From Streptomyces sp. yr375 (GTDB lineage Bacteria; Actinomycetota; Actinomycetes; Streptomycetales; Streptomycetaceae), in NCBI RefSeq assembly GCF_900110755.1, contig NZ_FOFF01000043.1, positions 1-64,000 on the forward strand: a stretch of DNA of 64,000 bases, in the 5' to 3' direction. Made by a program: the position numbers and the translations under genes. A model generated the notes under the pieces. It did no database searches, had not been told where the DNA came from, and saw nothing but the letters and a program-made list of their open reading frames with translations. This document shows, piece after piece, positions 16,323 through 24,984 of this stretch (position 1 is the stretch's first letter; every line of letters begins with the position of its first letter).

Positions 16323-17495
16323 ATGAGTTCGACCGCTTCGGCCCCACTGGACGACGTCCTGGTCATCGACCTCTCCCGCGCCCTCGCCGGACCCCATGCC
16401 GCGATGATGCTCGGCGACCTGGGTGCCCGGGTCATCAAGGTCGAGGCCCCGGGCACAGGCGACGAGTCACGCGGCTGGGGACCGCCGTTCGTCGGCCCGG
16501 CCGACGAGCCGGTGTCGACGTATTTCCTGTCCTGCAACCGCAACAAGGAGTCGGTGACCGCCGATCTGAAGTCGGCGGAGGGCGTCGAGTTCCTCACCCG
16601 GCTCGTGGTCCGCGCCGACGTGCTCATCGAGAACTTCCGGCCCGGCGTCATGGACCGGCTCGGCTTCTCCGCAGAACGGCTCCATGAGCTCAATCCCCGT
16701 CTGGTGATCCTCTCGATCAGCGGCTTCGGACACGACGGTCCGTGGGGCGGGCGTCCCGGCTACGACCAGATCGCCCAGGGCGAGGCCGGGCTGATGAGCC
16801 TGACCGGGCCGGCCCCGGAAAGCCCCACGCGCATCGGGGTGCCGATCGGGGATCTGCTGGCGGGCATGAACGGCGCGTACGGCGTGCTCTCAGCGCTGTA
16901 CGAACGCGGCCGCACCGGACTCGGCAAGGTCGTCCGTACGTCTCTGCTCGCGTCGATCGTCGGCGTGCACGCCTACCAGGGCACGCGGTACACGGTGGCC
17001 AGCGAGGTCGCCCGGGCGACCGGCAACCATCACCCGTCGATCGCTCCGTACGGCCTGTTCCGCTGCGAGGGCGGAGCCATCCAGGCGGCGGTCGCCAACG
17101 ACGCCCTGTGGGTGAGGTTCGCCGGGATCGTGGGGCTCGACGCCGAGGACCCGAGGTTCGACGGCAACGCCCGGCGGGTGGCCCACCGCGAGGACCTGCG
17201 GGAGGCCGTCGAGAAGGCGCTGGCGGAACGGCCGGCGGCGCACTGGCTGAAACTGCTGGCGGCGGCGGGCGTGCCGGCCGGGGAGGTCCGCACCCTGGAC
17301 CAGGTCTACGACTGTCCGCAGACCCGTTCCCAGGGCCTGGTGATCGAGGTGGACCACCCGTCGCTCGGCCCGATCGAGCTGCCCGGCCCCGCCATCCGCT
17401 TCGACGGCACCGTCCCCCGCGGCCACACCGCGCCCCCTCGGCTGGGCGAACACGACGACAGCGTGCGTCGCTGGCTGGACATACAGGACAGCTGA
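16323..17495 (+). CDS. CaiB/BaiF-family acyl-CoA:carboxylate CoA-transferase
   Basis: A 390-residue class III CoA-transferase. Family marks are VIDLSRALAGPHAAMMLGDL at the start, VIKVEAPGTGDESR, ENFRPGVMDRLG, SISGFGHDGPWGGRPGYDQI (with the Asp that becomes acyl-linked in this family), and NHHPSIAPYGLF. It moves CoA between a donor thioester and a free acid without ATP. It follows the aldehyde dehydrogenase by 3 bp in an operon and ends before a hairpin at 17510-17535. The acid is unknown; the product of the aldehyde dehydrogenase is the obvious candidate. Confidence 0.9.
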   Translation: MSSTASAPLDDVLVIDLSRALAGPHAAMMLGDLGARVIKVEAPGTGDESRGWGPPFVGPADEPVSTYFLSCNRNKESVTADLKSAEGVEFLTRLVVRADVLIENFRPGVMDRLGFSAERLHELNPRLVILSISGFGHDGPWGGRPGYDQIAQGEAGLMSLTGPAPESPTRIGVPIGDLLAGMNGAYGVLSALYERGRTGLGKVVRTSLLASIVGVHAYQGTRYTVASEVARATGNHHPSIAPYGLFRCEGGAIQAAVANDALWVRFAGIVGLDAEDPRFDGNARRVAHREDLREAVEKALAERPAAHWLKLLAAAGVPAGEVRTLDQVYDCPQTRSQGLVIEVDHPSLGPIELPGPAIRFDGTVPRGHTAPPRLGEHDDSVRRWLDIQDS

Positions 17496-17509
17496 CCGGC
17501 AGGAACCGT

Positions 17510-17535
17510 GACGGCCCGCCCTGTGGCGGGCCGTC
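17510..17535 (+). terminator. Terminator hairpin after the CoA-transferase
   Basis: GACGGCCCGCC, loop CTGT, GGCGGGCCGTC: a perfect 11-bp stem 14 bases after the stop. No T-tract, as usual in this group. It separates the dehydrogenase/CoA-transferase pair from the ABC ATPase gene 24 bp further on. Confidence 0.65.
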
Positions 17536-17559
17536 GGCGATGGAACGGAAGTAGTACTC

Positions 17560-18360
17560 GTGCCTCACACCCCCGTGCTCCGGACCGACCGGGTCGATGT
17601 CGTCCGCGACGGCAGACTCCTGCTCGACGGGGTCTCCCTGACCGTCCGCCGGGGCGAACACTGGGCCCTGCTCGGCCCCAACGGCGCCGGCAAGTCCACC
17701 CTGCTCGGTCTGCTCGGCGCCGTCGGCCACCCCACCCGCGGCACGGTCGAGATCCTGGGCCGTGCCCTCGGCCGGGTCGACGTCCGCGAGCTGCGCGGCC
17801 TTGTCGGGCACGTGAACCCACGCCACCCGCTCACCTCGCCCCTGCGGGTGTCCGAGGTCGTCCTCACCGGACTCACCGGCACGGTCGAGCGCTCCCCTCG
17901 CTGGTCACCGCCCCCCGGGCAGGAAGCGTCGGCCGACAAACTGCTCTCCCTGTTCGGCATGTCCGCGCGGGCCGACGCACGCTGGCCGGTGCTCTCGCAG
18001 GGCGAGCGCGGGCGAGTTCTGATCGCCCGCGCTCTGCTGCCCGACCCGTACGTTCTGCTCCTGGACGAGCCCGCCACCGGTCTCGATCTCCCGGGCCGCG
18101 AGCAGCTGATCGACAGCCTCGACGGGCTGCGCACCGCCCGACCGGAGCTGGCCACCGTCATCGTGACCCATCACTTGGAGGAGCTGCCGTCCGGTACGAC
18201 GCACGCCGTGCTCCTGCGTGCGGGACGCGTCCTCGTCCGGGGCCCGGTGGACCAGGTGCTCACCGCGGAGAGCGTCGGCGCCTGCTTCGGCCTTCCGGTC
18301 GACCTCGCCCGCAATGCCCAGGGGCGCTGGCAGGTGCAGTCCCGTCAGGGCCGGTCGTGA
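17560..18360 (+). CDS. Orphan ABC transporter ATP-binding protein
   Basis: A 266-residue ABC ATPase. Walker A is GPNGAGKST at residues 39-47, the signature is LSQGERGR near 145, Walker B is VLLLDEPATGLD, and the switch His is in IVTHHLEELP. Its shape is close to the metal/molybdate-type and ModF-like ATPases. No membrane or binding-protein gene is near, so it either serves a distant permease or is a soluble member of the superfamily. The GTG start has only a weak upstream site and a hairpin lies just before it. It converges with the class II aldolase gene; the catabolic neighbours do not explain its role. Confidence 0.8.
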   Translation: MPHTPVLRTDRVDVVRDGRLLLDGVSLTVRRGEHWALLGPNGAGKSTLLGLLGAVGHPTRGTVEILGRALGRVDVRELRGLVGHVNPRHPLTSPLRVSEVVLTGLTGTVERSPRWSPPPGQEASADKLLSLFGMSARADARWPVLSQGERGRVLIARALLPDPYVLLLDEPATGLDLPGREQLIDSLDGLRTARPELATVIVTHHLEELPSGTTHAVLLRAGRVLVRGPVDQVLTAESVGACFGLPVDLARNAQGRWQVQSRQGRS

Positions 18361-18393
18361 CGGCTCCGCGGAACGGGCCTCACGCCTCCGACG

Positions 18394-18419
18394 GGCGCCG
18401 GGAAGGAGACTCCGGCGCC
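18394..18419. terminator. Bidirectional hairpin between convergent genes
   Basis: GGCGCCGG and CCGGCGCC flank a 10-base loop in the 62-bp space between the stops of the ABC ATPase (18360) and the class II aldolase (18423), where a shared terminator is expected. Confidence 0.5.
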
Positions 18420-18422
18420 GGT

Positions 18423-19247
18423 CTAGTCGAACAGGTCCGGCTGCTCCCGGATGATCTGCTCCCACAACGGCCGGAAGCTGAGCCAGCCCGCGTAAGGAGT
18501 GCCGACCTCGCGCTGCGCGAACTCGGCGGTCTCGTGGTCGATGGAGATGGGCTTGCCCGCCGCCATGGCGAGGAGCTGGGCCTGGCAGGACCGCTCCATC
18601 GTGATGAACCACCAGGCCGCCTCGCCCACGCTGTGCCCGACGGTGATCAGGCCGTGGTTCTGGAGGATCGCCGCCTTGTGGCCGCCCAGCGCCGCGGCGA
18701 TGCGCCGGCCTTCCTCCCGGTAGCCGGCCGGCCCCCCGTAGTAGTCGTAGACCGCGTGATCGCGGTAGAAGGCCGCGGCGTCCTGGGTGATGGGGTCCAA
18801 CGGCACGCCGAGCGAGGCGAAGGCCTTGCCGTGGAGCGAATGCGCGTGCGCGGCGGCCACCACGTCCGGTCGCGCCTCGTGCACCTCGGAGTGGATGTAG
18901 AAACCGGCCAGGTTCACCTGCCCGCGGCCCTCGACGACCTCGCCCTTCTGATTGACGAGCAGCAGGTCGGAGACCTTGATGTGATGGAAGCTCATGACGA
19001 ACGGGTTGACCCAGAAGTGATCCGGGTACTCGGGGTCACGCACCGTGACGTGGCCCGCGATCCCCTCGCCGAACCCGAACTTGCCGAAGAGCCGGAACGC
19101 GGCCGCGAGTTCCCGCTTCCGCAGCAGGCGCTCCTCGGCCGACGAGAGGTTCTCGGCGGGAGCGGGCAAGCCGATCCCCGGCTTGATGATGTTGGCCTGG
19201 CCGCGCTGCTCGGCCGGAGCAGCCGGCGTGCTCACTGTTTCGGTCAT
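18423..19247 (-). CDS. Class II aldolase/adducin-domain protein
   Basis: A 274-residue single-domain protein of the zinc-dependent class II aldolase/adducin fold. The zinc His pair is in AAAHAHSLHGKAFA and a third His is in ILQNHGLITVGHS; the phosphate or substrate loop reads GFGEGIAGHVTVRD. Members cleave sugar phosphates or decarboxylate, and many act on small hydroxy acids. It is divergent from the PucR-type regulator at 19379, which likely controls it. The ATG at 19247 follows TTCGGAG. The substrate is not evident; fuculose phosphate is unlikely in this context. Confidence 0.82.
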   Translation of the reverse strand: MTETVSTPAAPAEQRGQANIIKPGIGLPAPAENLSSAEERLLRKRELAAAFRLFGKFGFGEGIAGHVTVRDPEYPDHFWVNPFVMSFHHIKVSDLLLVNQKGEVVEGRGQVNLAGFYIHSEVHEARPDVVAAAHAHSLHGKAFASLGVPLDPITQDAAAFYRDHAVYDYYGGPAGYREEGRRIAAALGGHKAAILQNHGLITVGHSVGEAAWWFITMERSCQAQLLAMAAGKPISIDHETAEFAQREVGTPYAGWLSFRPLWEQIIREQPDLFD

Positions 19248-19378
19248 GCTCCGAAGGTATTTTCGACGGCGCCCAGGCAGTATGTGCAGACCTCACCGCA
19301 TCCGGAGAGGACAGTGTGCGGTCTCGACATACCGTCCGCGCCGCCTCGCGGAAGTCGAGTCCGGCAAGGAGGTCGGTG

Positions 19379-21220
19379 GTGAGTACGTCAACGTCATGGC
19401 TCGATCTGCTGCTGGCCGACGCGTCGGCCGGTCGCCTGGCCCGGCATCGCGACGAACTGCTCCAGCAGGGCGCGGACGCGTCCCAGGTCGAGCGGGAGGC
19501 GGGCCTGGCGCTCCGGATCGGCGCGCTGCTTGAGCAACGGCGTCGGCAGGCCTCCGAACTGGCCGCCCTCAACGACATCGTCGCCCAGTTGACGAGTCTG
19601 CGTCGCCCGGACGCGGTGCTGCAGGAGATCACCACGCAGGCCCGTCGGCTCCTGGGCGTCGACCTGACGTACCTCGCGCTGCTCCACGCGGAGGATGCCG
19701 TCGTCGAGGCGGTGACGGGGGCGCTGACCCCGCAGCTGCGAGGTCAGCACCTGTCACGCAGCTCCGGCATGTTCGAGATCGTGATCACGCGATGCGAACC
19801 GTATTGGACGGAGGACTACCTCAGCGACGCCTCGTTTCCTCATGAACCCCACGACGCGGTGGCCGGCGCCGAGAGAATCCGTGCGCTGCTGGGGGTGCCT
19901 CTCATGCTCCGCGGCCGGGCGCTCGGCGCCCTGTTCGCCTGCAAGCGCCAGGAGCGCCACTTCTCCGACAGCGAGGTCACCCTGCTCTCGGCGCTCGCCG
20001 CGCATGCCGCACTGGCCATCGACAACGCCACCGCGCTGGAGCGCTACGAGGCGTCGACCGCGCAGCTGGCCGACGCGAACCAGCAGTTGGAGCGTGCCCT
20101 GCAGTGGGACCGCCGTCTGACCGATGTCGTCCTGCGCGGCGGAGGGGTGGCGGAGCTGGTACGCGAGATGGCCGGGGTGACCAGCGGCGAACTGCGCTTC
20201 ATCGACGAACGGGCGGACATCGGGCCGGAGCTCGCACAGCGGGTACCGCAGCTGCCGGACGCCCTCAGGTCGCTCTTCGACGCGCCGGCCGACGGGCCGC
20301 ACCAGATCGAACTCACCACGAGGGACGGCGAGTCGGTACGGATCAGAGCAGTGCGCACGGATCGGGGCGTGGTGGGAGCCCTCGTTCTCGTCGGAGGCTG
20401 CGAGCGGGACGACCAGCTTCTGCTGGAGCGGGCTCTTCCCGCCCTCGCACTGGCCGTGGTCAGTGAACGAGCCGTCGCGGAGGCGACCCGTCTGACCCGT
20501 GACGCGATGCTCGTCGATCTGCTGAACCGGCCTGCCGGCGATCCGGACGAGCTGCGCCGACGGATGCGGATCGCCGGCCTCGAACCGTCACGTGCTCACT
20601 GTGTACTCGTCGCCCTGCCCTGTGGCGACGCGCAACCGGCCAGGAGAGACCTGAGTTCGCTGCCGTTGCCGATCGGCACGGTGATCGCCGCCGACGGGCC
20701 GAGGATCCTCGCCGTGGCCCCCACCGACGATCCCGCGTCCCTCGCGAAGGCCTGGAACGAACACGGCGCGCACACGGCGACGGTGGGCGTCACCGGTCCC
20801 GCCTCGGCCCCTGTGCAGCTGGTGCGCTGCTATCACGAGGCGATCCAGACGGTGAACGCGCTCCTGACGCTCGACCAGCCCGGCACGGCCACCACCGCTC
20901 ACCAGCTCGGCGTGTACCGCGTCCTTCTGGACCCGACGGGCCGGGCCGAGCTGTCGGCGCAGTTCGACGCGTTGCTCGGCGAGGTGGTCAGAGAACAGGA
21001 GCAGCGCAGCGTGCCGCTGCTGGCCACCCTGAAGACGTTTCTCGACCAGGGCAGGCGCGCCGCGCCCACCGCGAAGCTGCTCGGCGTTCACGTCAACACG
21101 CTGTACCAGCGCCTCGGCATCCTCGACACGGTCCTCGGCCGAGGCTGGCGGGAGCCGCCTCGGGCCGTGGACCTGCAGATCCTGCTGCGGGTCGTCCCAT
21201 GGGACCGCAAGCGCGACTGA
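19379..21220 (+). CDS. GAF-domain regulator with PucR/CdaR-type C-terminal HTH
   Basis: A 613-residue cytosolic regulator. Residues about 75-215 are a GAF sensor domain (LQEITTQARRLLGVDLTYLA, then LLGVPLMLRGRALGALFACK), a coiled segment follows, and the last 60 residues are the PucR HTH (LLATLKTFLDQGRRAAPTAKLLGVH, cut here for length), with LGVHVNTLYQRLGIL as recognition helix. The GTG at 19379 was taken because AAGGAGG ends 6 bases before it. It is divergent from the class II aldolase and convergent with the acyl-CoA synthetase. Such regulators answer small metabolites of purine, aromatic or acid catabolism; the ligand is unknown. Confidence 0.85.
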   Translation: MSTSTSWLDLLLADASAGRLARHRDELLQQGADASQVEREAGLALRIGALLEQRRRQASELAALNDIVAQLTSLRRPDAVLQEITTQARRLLGVDLTYLALLHAEDAVVEAVTGALTPQLRGQHLSRSSGMFEIVITRCEPYWTEDYLSDASFPHEPHDAVAGAERIRALLGVPLMLRGRALGALFACKRQERHFSDSEVTLLSALAAHAALAIDNATALERYEASTAQLADANQQLERALQWDRRLTDVVLRGGGVAELVREMAGVTSGELRFIDERADIGPELAQRVPQLPDALRSLFDAPADGPHQIELTTRDGESVRIRAVRTDRGVVGALVLVGGCERDDQLLLERALPALALAVVSERAVAEATRLTRDAMLVDLLNRPAGDPDELRRRMRIAGLEPSRAHCVLVALPCGDAQPARRDLSSLPLPIGTVIAADGPRILAVAPTDDPASLAKAWNEHGAHTATVGVTGPASAPVQLVRCYHEAIQTVNALLTLDQPGTATTAHQLGVYRVLLDPTGRAELSAQFDALLGEVVREQEQRSVPLLATLKTFLDQGRRAAPTAKLLGVHVNTLYQRLGILDTVLGRGWREPPRAVDLQILLRVVPWDRKRD

Positions 21221-21245
21221 CCCGGGCAGCACCACGTCACGTCTG

Positions 21246-22880
21246 TCAGGCTCCCGTCGAGGACGGCGGCCCGACGATCTCCAGTGCCCGCTCCCGCATC
21301 TCGACCTTGCGGATCTTGCCCGTGACGGTCATGGGGAACACGTCGACACAGTGCACGTATCGCGGGATCTTGAAATGGGCGAGCTTGCCGGAGCAGAACT
21401 CCCGGACGGCGGCCGCGTCGAGCGGTGCCGCGCCCTCCCGCAGCCGGAGCCAGGCCATCAGCTCCTCGCCGTACTTCTCGTCGGGCACTCCGATCACCTG
21501 AGCGTCGAGGACGTCGGGGTGGGTGTAGAGGAACTCCTCGATCTCACGCGGGTAGATGTTCTCCCCGCCGCGGATCACCAGATCCTTGATCCGCCCCGTG
21601 ATGGCGAGATAACCGTCCTCGTCCATCACCCCGAGGTCGCCGGTGTGCATCCAGCCGTCGGTGTCGACGGCCTCGGCGGTCTTCTCCGGCTCGCCCCAGT
21701 AGCCGATCATCACCGAGTACCCGCGGGTGCACAGCTCACCGGACCGCCCTCGCGGCACCGTCTCCCCGGTCACCGGGTCGATGATCTTCACCTCGACGTG
21801 GGGGTGCGCCCGTCCGACGGTGGAGACCCTTCGCTCCAGGGAGTCGTCCGCCGTGGTCTGCGTCGAGGTCGGGGAGGTCTCGGTCATTCCGTAGCAGATC
21901 GCCACCTCCGGCGCCCACTTGGTGACCTGTTTCATCACTTCCACAGGGCACGGCGACCCCGCCATCACCCCGGTACGCATCGCCGACAGGTCGTACGACG
22001 CGAAGTCCGGCACGTTCAGCAGCGCGATGAACATCGTGGGTACGCCGTACAGGGACGTGCACCGTTCCTCGACGCAGGCCGTGAGCGTGGCGACCGGGTC
22101 GAAGGCGGGGGCCGGAATGACGACGCAGGCTCCGTGCGAGGTCGAGGCGAGGTTGCCCAGGACCATGCCGAAGCAGTGGTAGAAGGGCACCGGGACGCAG
22201 ATCCGGTCCTCCTCGCCGTAACCGAGCAACTCGCCCACGAAGTAACCGTTGTTGAGGATGTTGCGGTGGGAAAGCGTCGCGCCCTTGGGGAAACCGGTGG
22301 TTCCCGAGGTGTACTGGATGTTGATCGGGTCGTCGGGGGACAGCTCGCGCTGCGCCTCGGCCAGCCGGTCCGGTGACGCCAGGCGGCCGCGATGCAGCAG
22401 CGCAGCCCATTCCTCGCCGCCCAGGTACACCGCACGTTCCAGACCCGGGCACCCGGGCGCGACCTCCTCGACCATCGCCGCGTAGTCGGTGGTCTTGAAC
22501 GACGCCACGGCGAACAGCATCCGGATCCCGGACTGGTTGAGGGCGTACGCCAGTTCATGGGACCGGTACGCGGGGTTGATGTTCACCAGGACGGCGCCCA
22601 TCTTCGCGGTGGCGTACTGCACCATCACCCACTCCGCGCAGTTCGGGGCCCAGATCCCGACCCGGTCGCCGCGGGCGATCCCCGCCTCGATCAGGGCCAG
22701 TGCCAGCGCGTCCACCTCGGCGCGGAGCTCGGCATACGTCCACCGTCTCCCGGTCGGCACATCGACGAGGGCCTCACGTCCCGGAAACAGTGCGGCGGTC
22801 CGGTCGAAGTCGTCGCCGATCGTCGTGTCCAGCGGCGGCTTGTCGGTGGCACCCGTCGCGTGGCTCAGCTCGGTGTCCAT
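21246..22880 (-). CDS. Medium/long-chain acyl-CoA synthetase (AMP-forming)
   Basis: A 544-residue ANL-superfamily ligase. Motifs: IQYTSGTTGFPKGATLSHRN (P-loop-like), CYGMTETSPTSTQT, GRIKDLVIRGGENIYPREIE, and the adenylation lysine in MTVTGKIRKVEMRE. It activates a carboxylic acid to acyl-CoA at the cost of ATP, giving entry to the CoA pathway of the island. The ATG follows AAGGAGAA by 6 bases. A terminator (22925-22970) separates it from the crotonase upstream, so it probably has its own promoter or is reached by readthrough from operator copy b. Chain length cannot be read safely from sequence. Confidence 0.9.
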   Translation of the reverse strand: MDTELSHATGATDKPPLDTTIGDDFDRTAALFPGREALVDVPTGRRWTYAELRAEVDALALALIEAGIARGDRVGIWAPNCAEWVMVQYATAKMGAVLVNINPAYRSHELAYALNQSGIRMLFAVASFKTTDYAAMVEEVAPGCPGLERAVYLGGEEWAALLHRGRLASPDRLAEAQRELSPDDPINIQYTSGTTGFPKGATLSHRNILNNGYFVGELLGYGEEDRICVPVPFYHCFGMVLGNLASTSHGACVVIPAPAFDPVATLTACVEERCTSLYGVPTMFIALLNVPDFASYDLSAMRTGVMAGSPCPVEVMKQVTKWAPEVAICYGMTETSPTSTQTTADDSLERRVSTVGRAHPHVEVKIIDPVTGETVPRGRSGELCTRGYSVMIGYWGEPEKTAEAVDTDGWMHTGDLGVMDEDGYLAITGRIKDLVIRGGENIYPREIEEFLYTHPDVLDAQVIGVPDEKYGEELMAWLRLREGAAPLDAAAVREFCSGKLAHFKIPRYVHCVDVFPMTVTGKIRKVEMRERALEIVGPPSSTGA

Positions 22881-22924
22881 ACTCGTTCTCCTTGGCCTCG
22901 GCATGTCGCCGCCTGCGTGTCCAC

Positions 22925-22970
22925 CGAGCCGAGGGGACGGGTGCCCGGCTTCCGGCACCCCCTCGGCTCG
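22925..22970 (-). terminator. Terminator hairpin after the crotonase gene
   Basis: CGAGCCGAGGGG (22925-22936) pairs with CCCCTCGGCTCG (22959-22970), and inside it GGTGCC pairs with GGCACC. It lies 35 bp after the stop of the leftward crotonase at 23005 and before the acyl-CoA synthetase start. Confidence 0.65.
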
Positions 22971-23004
22971 ACGCGATACCTCGCCTTCAGCGCCGTAGCA
23001 CGTC

Positions 23005-23784
23005 TCACCACGGCGCCTGGCTGCCCTTGAGCTGCTGCCAGTACCGCCGGTGCGCGTGCCGTGCCTGCTCACTCGTCATGCCGGCGGGAAGTTCCTTGTC
23101 CAGTGGATCTGCCAGCTCCATGATGTCCCGCAGAGCACCGCTCTGACAGGCCCGCTTGGTGAACGCGTACTGTCCGATGCACTCCTGCGGCGTCATGCCC
23201 GCGACCGCCACCGCCCGCTCCAGCAGGTCGTCGGCGGGCACCAGCTCGTGCACCATGCCCAGCGCGTGCGCCTGGGCCGGGCTGAAGATCTCCCCCAGCA
23301 GGCAGGTCCGGGCCGCCACCGGATCGCCCCAGGCGTAGGCGAGCATGCGCACGTACACGGACGGCATCGGAATCCCGATCGGGACCTCGTTCAGCCCGAA
23401 CCGCGCGCCCTCCGCCACCGACACCCGGTAGTCACAGACCGCTGCGGTGATCAGCCCGCCGGCGAAGGCATGCCCGTTCACCGCCGCCACCGTCGGACGC
23501 GGATACGTGAAGAGCCGCATGTTCGTCGCCCGGTAGTCCTGGAACCACGAGGCCACATCCGCCTCGTCACCGGCGAACAGCGGGAAGTGCTCGCCCAGGT
23601 CCAGGCCCGCGGAGAACCGCGCTCCCGTACCGGTCAGCACCACAGGACACTCCGGGTGATCTCGCTCCAGCCGGTCGAACGCCTCGTGCAGGTCGGCGAA
23701 GAAGGCACGGTTCTGCGCATTGACCGGATTGGTGTTCATCGTCACAACGGCGACACGACCGCGCCGCTCAATCGTCCAGCTCAT
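23005..23784 (-). CDS. Crotonase-family enoyl-CoA hydratase/isomerase
   Basis: A 259-residue crotonase fold with RFSAGLDLGEHF (oxyanion hole) and GHAFAGGLITAAVCDYRV. The first catalytic Glu of true hydratases is missing there (GGLITA), while LNEVPIGIPMPS keeps the second, so isomerase or another crotonase reaction is more likely than simple hydration. The ATG at 23784 is used because GAAGGA lies 6 bases upstream; the ATG two codons before it has no spacing. It is the first gene left of operator copy b, divergent from the luxR gene, and precedes the acyl-CoA synthetase. Confidence 0.85.
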   Translation of the reverse strand: MSWTIERRGRVAVVTMNTNPVNAQNRAFFADLHEAFDRLERDHPECPVVLTGTGARFSAGLDLGEHFPLFAGDEADVASWFQDYRATNMRLFTYPRPTVAAVNGHAFAGGLITAAVCDYRVSVAEGARFGLNEVPIGIPMPSVYVRMLAYAWGDPVAARTCLLGEIFSPAQAHALGMVHELVPADDLLERAVAVAGMTPQECIGQYAFTKRACQSGALRDIMELADPLDKELPAGMTSEQARHAHRRYWQQLKGSQAPW

Positions 23785-23942
23785 ATCCATTCCTTCGCTC
23801 ACGAGGGTGTGGGAGTCGCCGTGCCGGCGGCGCCGTGGGCGATGCGCGCCCGCCGGCGCCGACGGGGCAAAGGCGTACCTCGCGGTACTCCACGGCCTTG
23901 CCTGCGCCCGGCTCGGACTCCGGGTCCGCGGTCGAGGACGAA

Positions 23943-24015
23943 TCTGACCCCGGACGGGGACCGGCCGGAACCTCCGAAGGTGGGTCGGACACGAGACACC
24001 CACCTTGGTGGGTAG
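23943..24015 (-). promoter_or_regulatory. Two-part operator/promoter, copy b
   Basis: TCTGACCC at 23943, half-site GGAACCTCCGAAGGTGGGT at 23967-23985, 12 bp, perfect palindrome ACCCACCTTGGTGGGT at 23998-24013. It lies between the leftward crotonase and the rightward luxR gene, so autoregulation of the regulator and control of the crotonase are both possible. Confidence 0.8.
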
Positions 24016-24078
24016 ACCATTGCCCGACAAGCGGACCCGCGCCTAGCCTCACGATCGGATGCCACAAGGAGGTGCGCC

Positions 24079-24942
24079 ATGACCGTGCCACTCACGCCGC
24101 AGAAGACCATCGAGACGCAGCTCCTCGCCCGCTCACTCGCCGAGTTCCGGGCCCACAGCCGCATGGACATGGTGTTCGGCGGGCGGGTCCTGCCCGGGGC
24201 GGGCGCGCTGGAGATCACCGAACTGTGCGGGGCCCGCACCCGCTCCGCCGCCAACCTGCGGGTACGCACCGGCGCCGGACTCGGCGGGAAGGCCCTCATG
24301 CTCGGCCGCCCGGTGTCCGTGAGCAGCTACCTCTCCGCGGAGGGCATCTCACACGTCTACGACCACGCCGTCCGGCCCGAGGCGCTCGAGACCATCGCCG
24401 TTCTCCCGATCATGGTGGACCGAGTGCCACGGCTCGTCGTCTACCTCGCCACCCGAGCCCAGGTGGGCCTCGGCGACCGCTGGTTCGACAGCTTCACCCC
24501 GCTGGTCCGCCGGCTGGAGCGGGACATCGCCGTCGACGACGAGGTACGCCGACGACTCGCCCTGATGCAGACCCCCGCCGTCCCCGAGTCCGCCCCATCG
24601 CTGGTCAGCCGGGCCGAGCTGCAGGACATCGCCCGGGAGCTGGCGGAACTGGCCGGGCAGATCAAGGACGACGCCCTGCGCGCGCGGGTCGAAGCCGTCC
24701 ACCGTCGATGCGCGCCCACGCCCTGCCTCGCCGCTCCGGCGGCACCCGCCATGCTCAGGCCCCGGGAGATCGACGTGCTCCAGAAGGTCGCCCAGGGACT
24801 CAGCAACCGGGAGATCGCCCAGGCCCTCGGCCTGCTGCCCAACACGGTCAAGTCCTACCTCAAGACGGCCATGCGCAAGCTCCACGCCCACAACCGCGTG
24901 CAGGCCATCCTCGTCGCCCGCCAGAGCGGCCTCATCCGCTGA
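24079..24942 (+). CDS. LuxR-family regulator, candidate master of the catabolic island
   Basis: A 287-residue protein. Residues about 20-170 look like a GAF-type sensor domain (MDMVFGGRVLPGAGALEITE, then GLGGKALMLGRPVSVSSYL, and AVLPIMVDRVPRLVVYLATR). The C-terminal LuxR HTH is MLRPREIDVLQKVAQGLSNR, then EIAQALGLLPNTVKSYLKTA, with RKLHAHNRVQAI. AAGGAGG stands 6 bases before the ATG. The gene sits beside operator copy b, and a degenerate paralogue sits beside copy c, so this is the best candidate to bind the repeated operator. The sensor domain suggests a small acyl or aromatic effector (inference). It is followed by the amidohydrolase-like gene in the same direction. Confidence 0.85.
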   Translation: MTVPLTPQKTIETQLLARSLAEFRAHSRMDMVFGGRVLPGAGALEITELCGARTRSAANLRVRTGAGLGGKALMLGRPVSVSSYLSAEGISHVYDHAVRPEALETIAVLPIMVDRVPRLVVYLATRAQVGLGDRWFDSFTPLVRRLERDIAVDDEVRRRLALMQTPAVPESAPSLVSRAELQDIARELAELAGQIKDDALRARVEAVHRRCAPTPCLAAPAAPAMLRPREIDVLQKVAQGLSNREIAQALGLLPNTVKSYLKTAMRKLHAHNRVQAILVARQSGLIR

Positions 24943-24984
24943 CCAACGCTTCACACGGTGATTCCCGGACGGCAAGGTCCTCAC

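Noticed and set aside
19249..19258. CTCCGAAGGT before the class II aldolase gene, identical to part of the repeated operator
   Set aside because: It lies two bases before the ATG and reads ACCTTCGGAG on the coding strand, which is the ribosome site. Neither the palindrome nor the TCTGA part is present.
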